From NCBI GenBank assembly GCA_944389065.1, contig CALXKZ010000008.1, positions 1-64,000 on the forward strand: 64,000 nucleotides of DNA, read 5' to 3'. The stretch is from an uncultured Spirochaetaceae bacterium. Lineage in GTDB: Bacteria > Spirochaetota > Spirochaetia > Sphaerochaetales > Sphaerochaetaceae. This document shows positions 51,184 through 59,395 of the stretch, piece after piece (within the stretch, counting starts at the first letter, position 1; the number at the start of each line of letters is the position of its first letter). The notes below the pieces were generated by a model. That model was given only the letters and a program-made list of their open reading frames with translations. It searched no databases and was not told where the DNA came from. The position numbers and the translations under genes were made by a program.

Positions 51184-52341
51184 ATGAAAAGAATCATAAG
51201 TCTGTTTGCTGTGCTCGCTGTATCTCTTTCGATTGTAGCTGCGGCAGATGCTTCTGAGATGTATCAGCTTTTCTCCAATGCTGTCGATGATGGAGATGCT
51301 GCGGCTGCTATGGATCTCTATAGCAATCTGCAGGATATGATCAGCAAGGATTACCAGAAAGCTCAGAGAAGCTATGAGAAGGCTCTGAAGGCAGGAAATA
51401 TAAGGAAGGCCAGAGAGGCCTATTCAGATATGCTTGGCGTATCTGATTATTCCATTACACGGGAGCAGTCCGATGCACTGCTTTCCGCTATTCTCAAAGA
51501 GGATGAGGGAAAGCGCGCAGAAGATGCTGCATGGCTGTATGAGAACAGCCCGTATTATTCTCCATCCGTGACATATGACTGGTCTGCGTCAGGGGAGAAT
51601 TTCAGCTATAGCTTCAGAAGAAGCATTTCAGTGACACCGGGAAGTGAGATAACGCTTCCTACATCAGAGGATATAGGCGCGGATACCTCAGCATCTGGCG
51701 TGCTTGTAGGCTGGGGAATTACTCCGGATGAAGTGACGTACCAGCCTGGAGAAGTCATTGCTGCTCCATATACGAATCAGACATATTATGCAGTCTGGAA
51801 GACGGCTGTCGCATTCTCTGACTCAGTGACAGGTGCTGAAACCACAGTCGATGGAACAGTGCCTGGTGAGAGCATCGATGTTCCGCAGCTGGCAGCTCCC
51901 GATGAGAGCTATGTGTTCACTGGCTGGGTTGATAAGACCACGGGAGAGTATATTGCTCCTGATGATACCAGCTATGAGCTGGAGGGCAATGGAGCTTCCT
52001 TCACCGCACTCTGGAAGAAGGTCGATTTCCAGAACCTCTCTTCAAGGCATTATGATCCAGAAGCTCTTCCTGTGGCTACTCAGGTCGATCTCTCCTTCGA
52101 TATCGCGAACAGCGGTACAGAGGATATACGCAATGCGGAAATCAGCGTTGTGTCAGAAGATCCGGGATTGACTGTTCTCAACGGAGAAGGGCATGTGAGA
52201 TTCATTGCAGCAGGACGTACCCTTACAATGAACGGGCTGCGTGTCGTAGCGACTGAGCCCGGCACATACACGCTCTCCGCTTCTATTGAAGACAGGGACG
52301 GCGATGTATGGACCGGAAGCTTTACAGTGGCTGCTGAGTAA
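51184..52341 (+). CDS. Secreted protein with two InlB-type B-repeats
   Basis: A 385-residue secreted protein with a signal peptide (KRIISLFAVLAVSLSIVAAA). The first third is helical (SNAVDDGDAAAAMDLYSNLQ and a coiled YQKAQRSYEKALKAGN). Two Listeria-Bacteroides B-repeat motifs follow, ending TYYAVWK and SFTALWKK, each with a GW before (VLVGWGITP and YVFTGWVDK). The C-terminal third is a CARDB-like beta domain with NSGTEDIRNAEISVV. The B-repeats and CARDB suggest a surface or periplasmic adhesin or scaffold. GGAGGTAAGG precedes the ATG. The stop abuts the convergent threonine synthase stop with no gap. Confidence 0.86.
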   Translation: MKRIISLFAVLAVSLSIVAAADASEMYQLFSNAVDDGDAAAAMDLYSNLQDMISKDYQKAQRSYEKALKAGNIRKAREAYSDMLGVSDYSITREQSDALLSAILKEDEGKRAEDAAWLYENSPYYSPSVTYDWSASGENFSYSFRRSISVTPGSEITLPTSEDIGADTSASGVLVGWGITPDEVTYQPGEVIAAPYTNQTYYAVWKTAVAFSDSVTGAETTVDGTVPGESIDVPQLAAPDESYVFTGWVDKTTGEYIAPDDTSYELEGNGASFTALWKKVDFQNLSSRHYDPEALPVATQVDLSFDIANSGTEDIRNAEISVVSEDPGLTVLNGEGHVRFIAAGRTLTMNGLRVVATEPGTYTLSASIEDRDGDVWTGSFTVAAE

Positions 52342-53562
52342 TCAGAACCTCAGCTTCTTCACAGCCTCTACCGAGTTCTCAATAGGCTCGGGGAGGCTTA
52401 TCCTATTGTCGAATACCTTCATATCCTTGAAGCCTGTGCCTGTAAGAAGTACAACAACGGATGCGTTTTCGCCAAATTCACTGACAAGGTGATCCCTGTC
52501 CTTCTCAAGAGCTGCGAATGCTGTTGCTGCAGCCGGTTCGGCAAGCACTCCGCTTTCCCTTGTCAGTTCAAGCTGGCTTTCAAGTATCCGCTCATCGCTT
52601 ACCGTAACGGCCCATCCCCCTGTTTCCTTCACATATGAAGCAGCCATCCTTCCATTGGCAGGAAGATCCACGGATATTGAATCTGCCCGTGTTGTTGCGG
52701 TTACAGGGGAGAAGTCATCATTCAGTATTGCCCTTGATATAGCATCAGAGGACTCAGACTGCGCAGCAATGATGCAAGGCATTCTGTCAATAAGACCGGC
52801 TTTCTTCAGATCCCTGAATCCCTTTGCCACTCCTGCGATTATGCATCCGTCTCCAACTGGTACGTATACAGCATCGGGAACGGTCCGGCCCATCTGCTCA
52901 AAGAGCTCAATGGATATTGATTTCTTGCCTTCGATGGTCATAGGGTTGTAAGCCGTATTCCTGTTGATTCCTCCGAAGAGCTTTGTGTACTCGATTGAAA
53001 GAGCAAAGGCGTCATCATAGCTGCCTTTCACCGGAACGACATGCGCTCCATACAGTACCGACTGCATAAGCTTGTTGATCGGGGCCGTTGCTGGAACGAA
53101 CAGTATGATATCCAGGCCCATAGCAGCTCCGACTGCTGACATCGCAGCTCCTGCATTCCCTGTTGATGCAAGCACGATCTTCTTCTCTCCAAGGGCTTTT
53201 GCCTGCAATGCTACCTCATAGCTTGCCCTGTCCTTGAAGGATCCGGAGATAAGCTGGCTGTCAAGCTTGAAACGCAGATTAGGCAGCGATAGTCTTTCCG
53301 CTATTCTTTCAGGTCTCATCAGCGGGGTTATGCCAATCGGGAATATTTCCTTATCCTCTGAAGGGTAGGGATAGAAATCATCGGCAGTCACATGCTCCTT
53401 GTTCTTTGCTTTCTCAAGTACCTCATCCTCAAGCTCAACGATAAGATTGCCTCTTGGAAATGAAGTGCCATCATTCTTGCTGCTGCATTCCGGACATTGA
53501 TACATAAGCTCTTCAGTCATGAAGATCTTGCCGCAATCTGAGCAGACATAGTGGAATCTCAT
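52342..53562 (-). CDS. thrC: Threonine synthase with N-terminal zinc-ribbon
   Basis: Converts phosphohomoserine to threonine. A zinc-ribbon-like N-terminus is present (VCSDCGKIF and YQCPECSS, two C-x2-C pairs) as in the shorter class II threonine synthases. The PLP lysine is in LISGSFKDRASYE, and the phosphate-binding motif is VLASTGNAGAAMSAVGAA. Further signatures are NRNTAYNPMTIEGKKS and VPVGDGCIIAGVAKGF. Length 406. No ribosome binding site stronger than AAGGA lies before the ATG. It follows a terminator after the PLP enzyme gene, so it may be transcribed separately. Confidence 0.88.
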   Translation of the reverse strand: MRFHYVCSDCGKIFMTEELMYQCPECSSKNDGTSFPRGNLIVELEDEVLEKAKNKEHVTADDFYPYPSEDKEIFPIGITPLMRPERIAERLSLPNLRFKLDSQLISGSFKDRASYEVALQAKALGEKKIVLASTGNAGAAMSAVGAAMGLDIILFVPATAPINKLMQSVLYGAHVVPVKGSYDDAFALSIEYTKLFGGINRNTAYNPMTIEGKKSISIELFEQMGRTVPDAVYVPVGDGCIIAGVAKGFRDLKKAGLIDRMPCIIAAQSESSDAISRAILNDDFSPVTATTRADSISVDLPANGRMAASYVKETGGWAVTVSDERILESQLELTRESGVLAEPAAATAFAALEKDRDHLVSEFGENASVVVLLTGTGFKDMKVFDNRISLPEPIENSVEAVKKLRF

Positions 53563-53582
53563 AGTATTAATCCTTATATAAA

Positions 53583-53598
53583 GCCGCCCGTAGGCGGC
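53583..53598 (-). terminator. Terminator between the PLP enzyme and thrC genes
   Basis: On the minus strand GCCGCC, TACG, GGCGGC and TTTATAT. It follows the PLP enzyme stop by about 20 bases and so separates it from thrC. Confidence 0.75.
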
Positions 53599-53619
53599 CT
53601 GTCTGAATGCTTCAGGCTA

Positions 53620-55083
53620 TCAGCCTGTGATCATTTTATTGAACTCTGTGATAAGCTCATCGATGCGCTTTGTCATCTTCGGAAGGGCTGTCCAGTAGTT
53701 CCTGTCATACCATTGCCTATTGAGCTCTTCGTAGGTCTTGCCCTGCTGTTCAACCCATGTGTAATACTTCAGGTTATGGATTCTCAGCCTGTCATAGTAT
53801 CCAAGCTCAAGGGCATTATCGATTCCCTGATGCATGAGGCTCGATGCATGGACCTTCGCGGCTTCAGTCTCTGTGAATGCACCCTGCTGATCCGTAAGCT
53901 CTCCAAGCCTTGATGTGTACATCGAGGAGCTGTCTGTGAGGATGGTGAATACGACATCGTCCTCCTCAAGCTCATAGTATTTTGCCATCTTGATAGCCCC
54001 AAGAAGGTTTCCTATGCCGGAGATTCCGAATAGCTGGAGGTTCGCGATATCGCCATCGCTGATACCGATTGATGAAAGATACTGCTTTCCTGTCTCCTCG
54101 TTGAAGAGCCTGTAGATATCCATGCAGTCCTGATCATCGATTGAAAGAACCATATCGGTATTGCGGACGTTATGGATCCATGGAACATGCTTGTCTCCGA
54201 TACCTTCGATTCTGTGGGCACCGAAACCGTTTCTGAGAAGAGTAGGGCACTGGAGGGCTTCACCTGCACCGATCTTGATATTCGGATATCTTGCCTTGAG
54301 GTGATCTCCAGCAGCGAGCGTTCCTCCGGATCCTGTGGAAGAGACATAGCCTTTGACATTATCTCTCTTTACACCAAGCTCCTTAAGAACCTCGAGGATT
54401 GCAGATCCTGTCACTTCATAGTGCCAGAGATAGTTCTCGAACTGCTCGAACTGATTGAAGATGACGATATGCGCACCTCTTTCCTCATCAAGCTCATGGC
54501 ACTTGTCGAAGATTTCCTTGACATTTGATTCGCATCCCGGTGTAGCGATGATCTCCCCCGCGACAGTCTTGAGCCAGTTGAATCTCTCCTGGGACATGTC
54601 TTCCGGAAGGATCGCTATTGATTTGCATCCGAGAAGCGCGCTGTTGTATGCGCCTCCTCTGCAGTAGTTGCCCGTTGACGGCCATACTGCCTGCTGCTCA
54701 ACAGCATCGAAGTTCCCTGTCACAAGAGCTGGCGCAAGACAGGCATATGTTGCACCTACCTTATGCACTCCGCATGGGAACCACTTTCCGGCAAGAGCCA
54801 GGATCCTGGCCTTCGTTCCTGTGATTTCCCTAGGAATCTCAATGAAGTTGACTTTGCCATATCCACCGCCGAATTCCTTGGGCTCATTATGCCAGTTGAT
54901 GCGGTAGAGGTTCAGAGGATTGACATCCCAGAGCCCCACGCTGCTGAGTTTCTGTTTGATATCATCCGGGATAAGCGCCGGATTCTTCATCTGGGCGAAT
55001 GTGGGCAGTGTTATTCCCTTCTCACGGCATCTTGCAGCATTGCTCTGCGCTATCTTGTTTTTCTTCCTGAGATTGATAAGCAT
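53620..55083 (-). CDS. Fold-type II PLP enzyme, cysteine-synthase-like family
   Basis: A 487-residue PLP enzyme. A Lys in FPCGVHKVGATYACL takes the Schiff-base position, and the phosphate loop is SSTGSGGTLAAGDHL. STGNYCRGGAYNSALLGCKS resembles the substrate loop of cysteine synthases, and GISGIGNLLGAIKMAKYYEL follows. It has unusual N- and C-terminal extensions (about 80 residues at each end) relative to cysteine synthase. The reaction is unknown; amino-acid beta-elimination or replacement is likely. It is not the diaminopropionate ammonia-lyase of the purine gene set, judging by motifs. A TTTACA-16-TATAAT promoter and AAGGAG precede it. Confidence 0.82.
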   Translation of the reverse strand: MLINLRKKNKIAQSNAARCREKGITLPTFAQMKNPALIPDDIKQKLSSVGLWDVNPLNLYRINWHNEPKEFGGGYGKVNFIEIPREITGTKARILALAGKWFPCGVHKVGATYACLAPALVTGNFDAVEQQAVWPSTGNYCRGGAYNSALLGCKSIAILPEDMSQERFNWLKTVAGEIIATPGCESNVKEIFDKCHELDEERGAHIVIFNQFEQFENYLWHYEVTGSAILEVLKELGVKRDNVKGYVSSTGSGGTLAAGDHLKARYPNIKIGAGEALQCPTLLRNGFGAHRIEGIGDKHVPWIHNVRNTDMVLSIDDQDCMDIYRLFNEETGKQYLSSIGISDGDIANLQLFGISGIGNLLGAIKMAKYYELEEDDVVFTILTDSSSMYTSRLGELTDQQGAFTETEAAKVHASSLMHQGIDNALELGYYDRLRIHNLKYYTWVEQQGKTYEELNRQWYDRNYWTALPKMTKRIDELITEFNKMITG

Positions 55084-55103
55084 TTGCAGTCTCCTTATAG
55101 GAA

Positions 55104-55131
55104 ATTATAGAATCACTTAAAAAATTGTAAA
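55104..55131 (-). promoter_or_regulatory. Promoter of the PLP enzyme gene
   Basis: On the minus strand TTTACA (55126-55131), 16 bp and TATAAT (55104-55109). AAGGAG follows before the ATG at 55083. Confidence 0.65.
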
Positions 55132-55199
55132 GAAAAAAGCGGATTATTCTGAAAAGAAAGCCAGAACTGCGGGAAAGATAAAGAAATGCATTGGAAATC

Positions 55200-55745
55200 T
55201 CAGTATTCCACCGGCTTGTACCGGCCATTTCCATAGCGCTCAATCTCTGCAGATGAGGCTGCTTTAGTGAACAGAATGTCAACCTGGGATCCCATTCTTT
55301 CATATCCAAGCTCATCACGGAACCGGTTCCCCAGTTCTTTCTTTGTCATGGAATGCGCTGTTTTTGAGATGATGTACTGCAGGCATTTCACCGCTTCGGA
55401 AATAGGAATCTGGTAAGAGTATCTGTCACTGTTCTCTGCAGTCCTGAAGAAATTCTCATCCTTGCCATTGTGGAATACGCAGCTTCCATCTTCTGTTGTC
55501 ATCGTACAGCTTAAAGAAGATGCAATACGCCGGAATACAGGCTCTATTCTCGATCCGACCTTCTTCAATGACATCGAGTTTATGACCCTCTTGAAGAGCA
55601 GAGGCTCTAGGATAGGCCCTTCAGTCTCAATGGTTATCATCATCCTGTTTCTGATTTCCTCGTCCATTGCCCCTGAAATGATGGCTTCAGGATCCGTCTT
55701 GATTTCAGTTAGCTCTGCAATCCTGTACTTTCTTTTCTCTATCAT
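55200..55745 (-). CDS. DUF3320-like protein
   Basis: A 181-residue cytosolic protein. The segment TIETEGPILEPLLFKRVINS and GSRIEPVFRRI matches the DUF3320 pattern found at the C-terminus of some large helicase-nucleases. Here it stands alone, so it may be a fragment or a regulatory protein. The remainder (ISEAVKCLQYIISKTAHS, GYERMGSQVDILFTKA) is a second winged-helix-like block. Function unknown. A TAGAAT six bases before the ATG and no ribosome binding site suggest a leaderless mRNA. Confidence 0.7.
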   Translation of the reverse strand: MIEKRKYRIAELTEIKTDPEAIISGAMDEEIRNRMMITIETEGPILEPLLFKRVINSMSLKKVGSRIEPVFRRIASSLSCTMTTEDGSCVFHNGKDENFFRTAENSDRYSYQIPISEAVKCLQYIISKTAHSMTKKELGNRFRDELGYERMGSQVDILFTKAASSAEIERYGNGRYKPVEY

Positions 55746-55751
55746 AGTCCG

Positions 55752-55780
55752 ATTCTACAACCCAATTCTGCACGGCACAA
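55752..55780 (-). promoter_or_regulatory. Promoter of the DUF3320-like gene
   Basis: On the minus strand TTGTGC (55775-55780), 17 bp and TAGAAT (55752-55757), then six bases to the ATG. Confidence 0.6.
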
Positions 55781-55838
55781 TGGAATAATCATTCAGATCT
55801 GGATCCGTAAATATGGTACAATATAGGAGGAGGTATGG

Positions 55839-56147
55839 ATGTACTCGACGCGTGAACCGTACACTGAAAAACCTGGAAGAGAACAGAAGAGAACATCTTT
55901 GTCATTCATCCTTGGAATTCTTTCTCTCATCTTCCTCATTGTCTCACCTCAGGTCATAAGCCTCGTTCTATCAATCATAGGTCTTGTTATTGGAGCAAAG
56001 GATAGAAAGAATGACGCAGAGTGCATATATGGTGAAGCGGGATGGATAATGTCGCTGATCGGAGTCGTGCTCTCATCCCTTATGATCATCTTAGGTCTTA
56101 TCATCATTGTTGTTTTGATTGCGGCGAGTGTACCATATATGCATTGA
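55839..56147 (+). CDS. DUF4190-like small membrane protein
   Basis: A 102-residue protein. A polar N-terminus (MYSTREPYTEKPGREQKRTS) is followed by two membrane helices, roughly LSFILGILSLIFLIVSPQVI and IMSLIGVVLSSLMIILGLII, around a charged loop (GAKDRKNDAECIYGEAGWI). This is the two-helix layout of the DUF4190 family. Its role is unknown. The ATG at 55839 follows GGAGGAGG; an ATG at 55834 gives only six codons. Confidence 0.78.
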   Translation: MYSTREPYTEKPGREQKRTSLSFILGILSLIFLIVSPQVISLVLSIIGLVIGAKDRKNDAECIYGEAGWIMSLIGVVLSSLMIILGLIIIVVLIAASVPYMH

Positions 56148-56150
56148 ATA

Positions 56151-56170
56151 TTGTTGCATTTTGTTGCGAA
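56151..56170. promoter_or_regulatory. Paired 10-bp direct repeat upstream of ygfK
   Basis: TTGTTGCATT followed directly by TTGTTGCGAA, ending five bases before the -35 of the ygfK promoter. The same paired element occurs at 63593-63612 upstream of the xdh gene. Confidence 0.5.
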
Positions 56171-56175
56171 ATTTA

Positions 56176-56203
56176 TTGACAGTGGTTCGGGGTGGTTTAG
56201 AAT
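56176..56203 (+). promoter_or_regulatory. ygfK operon promoter
   Basis: TTGACA (56176-56181), 16 bp and TAGAAT (56198-56203), then AGGAG (56215-56219) five bases before the ATG at 56225. Confidence 0.65.
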
Positions 56204-56224
56204 CATAATCAGATAGGAGTGTTT

Positions 56225-59200
56225 ATGGCGGATTGCATGAGGCCTGTTCCTTTTCAGGAACTACTTGAAAGAATAGCGGGAGAATACAGGAACCATGGTT
56301 CTGTATTCGGTATCGATAACAGTCTTTTCTATGAGGATAAGGGAAAGAAGAGAATGAAGATTCTCTCCTCTTCCTGCACAATGCCGTTAGGGCCTGCCGC
56401 CGGTCCTCATACGCAGCTTGCCCAGAATATTGTAGCTTCCTATCTTTCCGGAGCAAGGTTCATCGAGCTCAAGACTGTGCAGATAAATGACAGGCTTGAG
56501 ATAGCAAAGCCCTGCATCGATGCCCGTGATGAGGTCTATAATGCGGAGTGGTCCACGGAGTTCACGCTGGAAAAGGCATATGATGAGTATCTGAAGGCGT
56601 GGATCATACTTCATATAATTGAAGCTTGCATGAACGGAAAGTTCCCTGAGGAGCCTTCGTTTCTCTTCAATATGTCCGTCGGATATGATCTGAAAGGCAT
56701 AAAAGAAGAGAGAATGCAGATCTTCATAGACAATATGATTGAATGCAATAAGGATTCTTTCGATGATTATATTGCACAGGCTGCAGCAGCTCTTGAGGAT
56801 AATCTCTTTGAGGGAACAGACTGGGAAGGGCCTGCTCTGAAAGCAGCATCCCAGCTCGATGCTATATCGAAGAAGATTGCATCATCCGCAACTATTTCCA
56901 CAATGCATGGCTGCCCCCCGGATGAGATAGAGGCAATCTGCTCATATATGATCGAGACGAAGCATATCGATACATTCGTCAAGCTCAATCCAACGCTTCT
57001 TGGCTATGATAAGGTCCGTTCGATCCTGGATAGCTATGGATACTCCAATGTCGGCCTGAGGTGTGAATCCTTTGAGCACGATCTTCAGAAAGAGGATGCT
57101 TTCCCTATGCTTGAGCGGCTGGAGAAGAAAGCCGGATCTGCTGGAGTGGGCTTTGGTGTGAAGCTTACCAATACTCTTGCGTCCATAAGCGACGGCCGTG
57201 TGCTTCCTGGAAATGAGAAGTATATGTCCGGCAAAGCTCTTTTCCCTGTATCACTGGAAGTAGCGAGGCAGATTGCGGAGCATTTTGATGGACGGCTTCC
57301 TGTATCATTCTCTGGTGGTGTATCTGTTCTCAATGCTTCCATTCTCTTTGAAGCAGGTATCCATCCTATAACCCTTGCCAGTGATATGCTCCGTCCTGGC
57401 GGTTATCCGAGAATGCGCCAGATTGCTATTTCCTTTATGGATTCTGATGGCTGGACGAAGAATCTTGTGAATCCATCTGCATTGGTTTCAGCAGAGAAGA
57501 GAGCCGAGGAATCGGGTACATTCAGAAGGGCGAAGACAAGAGGCGAGAGCGTTAAGATCGGCACGCCGCTTCCGCTTACAGACTGCTTTGTGGCTCCTTG
57601 TGTGGAGGCCTGCCCGATACATCAGGATATTCCGGACTACATCGCTCTTGCAGGAGAAGGACGCTGGGCAGAGGCTCTTGGCCTGATATACCTGAAGAAT
57701 GCTCTTCCGAATATAACGGGGTGGATATGTGACCATCAATGCCAGAACCACTGCACGAGAATGGATTATGAAGGCCCAGTCGCAATCAGGGAAGTGAAGC
57801 GGCTTGCTGCTGAGAAAGGAAGGACGGAGTTTCTATCTGAGATCTGGGAAAAACCTGAGGAGCCCGCTGATGTGAAGGCGGCTGTCATAGGAGCCGGACC
57901 TGCAGGTCTTGCTGCTGCTTATTTCCTTGCAAGAGCAGGCTTTGATACATATCTTTATGAAAAAGATTCATGTGCAGGAGGTGTTGTCAGAAGCACTATT
58001 CCGGAGTTCAGGATCCCAGAGAAGGCTATCGATGATGATGTTGAGTTCATAAAGGAATGCGGCGTTGATTTCCATTTCTCTGAATCTGTCACTGTCAGCG
58101 ATCTCAGGAAGGCGGGCTTTGAGTATATCTTCATAGCTATCGGAGCTGAGAAGGAGAAATCCATGGATCTTCCAGGCAACGGGCCATCGGAAGGTGCTGT
58201 GGCATTCCTCAGAAGATGCAAGAGCGGTGAGAGCATCAATATCGGGGAGCATGTTGTTGTAGTCGGCGGAGGCAATACCGCCATGGATGCATCGCGCATG
58301 GCGAAGCGTATTCCAGGCGTGAAGGATGTCATCGTTGTCTATAGACGCTCTGAGGAGGAGATGCCTGCTGATGCAGAAGAGTATGAGGAGGCTCTCGGTG
58401 AGGGCATTGTATTTGAATTCCTCCATAATCCGGTATCGTTCCAGGATGGAGTTCTGGAACTGGCTGTGATGGAGTTGGGTGAAGAGGATGCTTCCGGGCG
58501 CCGACGTCCTGTCGATACCGGAAAGAGAGAGAGCATAAAAGCTGATTATATCATCTACGCAATCGGCGAAGCGGTCGACAAGACTGTTCTTGAAGATCTT
58601 GGTGCGGATTCTGCGACAGAGGATGATGGAATATTCATAATAGGAGATGCCGTCACAGGTCCTTCTACGGTCGTACGCTGTATCTCTTCTGCACGCGCTG
58701 CGGTCGACAAGGCAATCGACGCGGTCTATGATGCTCTTGCTGCTGAAGATGACGATGAGGAAGAGTGTACCTGCGGTCACCATCACGAGCATGGAGAAGA
58801 ATGCACCTGCGGTCACCATCATGATGAGGAAGATGATGATGAGGATGGGCTTTCGGAGAAGGAAGAGGCTGAGCTGAGAGAGGCAGAGGATAATTTCTTC
58901 CTGAATATCATCTCAAAGAAGAGCCATCTTGTTCCTCCAGGAGTCAATGGAGATGAGTTCTTCGCACTTTCTGAGGCGTCCCGCTGTGTTGAGTGTTCCT
59001 ATCTCTGTCTGAAGTGTGTTGAAGTCTGTCCGAACAGAGCCAATGTGGCTATCGATATGAGGGAGACCGGGCTTTTCGAGGATCCATTCCAGGTCGTGCA
59101 TCTTGATGCATACTGCAATGAATGCGGCAATTGCGCAACATTCTGTCCCCATTCAGGAAGGCCCTACAGGGATAAGCTCACGATATTCTCGCTCCGTGAG

Positions 59201-59395
59201 GATTTCGATGAAAGCGATGCAAGCGGATTCTATGCAGAGGGGGATACTGTCCTCATAAGGCTTGCTGGCAGCGTTCAGGAAGGGCGTATAGGAAGAGATG
59301 GCAATCTGGAGGCTGATGTTCCTGAGGAGATTGCGGCAATCATCGAGAAGATTTACCTGTCCTATTCATATCTGTTGGGACCTGTGGAGGAGTAA
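56225..59395 (+). CDS. ygfK: YgfK, putative selenate reductase-type flavo-iron-sulfur oxidoreductase
   Basis: About 1056 residues in three blocks. Residues 1-420 form a dihydroorotate dehydrogenase-like flavin barrel. From about 458 a glutamate-synthase-small-subunit-like block begins with PCVEACPIHQDIPDY and DHQCQNHCTRM, then the FAD motif VIGAGPAGLAAAYFLARAG (about 554) and NAD motif VVGGGNTAMDASRMAKR. A His/Cys/acidic insert with two CTCGHHH units follows (residues 846-870). The C-terminus has ferredoxin clusters (SYLCLKCVEVCPNRAN, CNECGNCATFCPHSG). YgfK is a marker of selenium-dependent molybdenum hydroxylase and gut purine-degradation clusters; its exact reaction is not settled. The overlap with ssnA shows one operon. 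Confidence 0.94.
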   Translation: MADCMRPVPFQELLERIAGEYRNHGSVFGIDNSLFYEDKGKKRMKILSSSCTMPLGPAAGPHTQLAQNIVASYLSGARFIELKTVQINDRLEIAKPCIDARDEVYNAEWSTEFTLEKAYDEYLKAWIILHIIEACMNGKFPEEPSFLFNMSVGYDLKGIKEERMQIFIDNMIECNKDSFDDYIAQAAAALEDNLFEGTDWEGPALKAASQLDAISKKIASSATISTMHGCPPDEIEAICSYMIETKHIDTFVKLNPTLLGYDKVRSILDSYGYSNVGLRCESFEHDLQKEDAFPMLERLEKKAGSAGVGFGVKLTNTLASISDGRVLPGNEKYMSGKALFPVSLEVARQIAEHFDGRLPVSFSGGVSVLNASILFEAGIHPITLASDMLRPGGYPRMRQIAISFMDSDGWTKNLVNPSALVSAEKRAEESGTFRRAKTRGESVKIGTPLPLTDCFVAPCVEACPIHQDIPDYIALAGEGRWAEALGLIYLKNALPNITGWICDHQCQNHCTRMDYEGPVAIREVKRLAAEKGRTEFLSEIWEKPEEPADVKAAVIGAGPAGLAAAYFLARAGFDTYLYEKDSCAGGVVRSTIPEFRIPEKAIDDDVEFIKECGVDFHFSESVTVSDLRKAGFEYIFIAIGAEKEKSMDLPGNGPSEGAVAFLRRCKSGESINIGEHVVVVGGGNTAMDASRMAKRIPGVKDVIVVYRRSEEEMPADAEEYEEALGEGIVFEFLHNPVSFQDGVLELAVMELGEEDASGRRRPVDTGKRESIKADYIIYAIGEAVDKTVLEDLGADSATEDDGIFIIGDAVTGPSTVVRCISSARAAVDKAIDAVYDALAAEDDDEEECTCGHHHEHGEECTCGHHHDEEDDDEDGLSEKEEAELREAEDNFFLNIISKKSHLVPPGVNGDEFFALSEASRCVECSYLCLKCVEVCPNRANVAIDMRETGLFEDPFQVVHLDAYCNECGNCATFCPHSGRPYRDKLTIFSLREDFDESDASGFYAEGDTVLIRLAGSVQEGRIGRDGNLEADVPEEIAAIIEKIYLSYSYLLGPVEE
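58760..58831 (+). repeat. Tandem 36-bp repeat within ygfK encoding CTCGHHH units
   Basis: Two 36-bp units (58760-58795 and 58796-58831) differ at few positions. Each encodes an acidic start, CTCGHHH and an acidic or His tail. The two Cys and three His per unit suggest metal binding. Confidence 0.75.

Noticed and set aside
57968-58822. Long minus-strand frame opposite ygfK
   Set aside because: It is the complement of conserved flavin motifs of YgfK and has no start signal.
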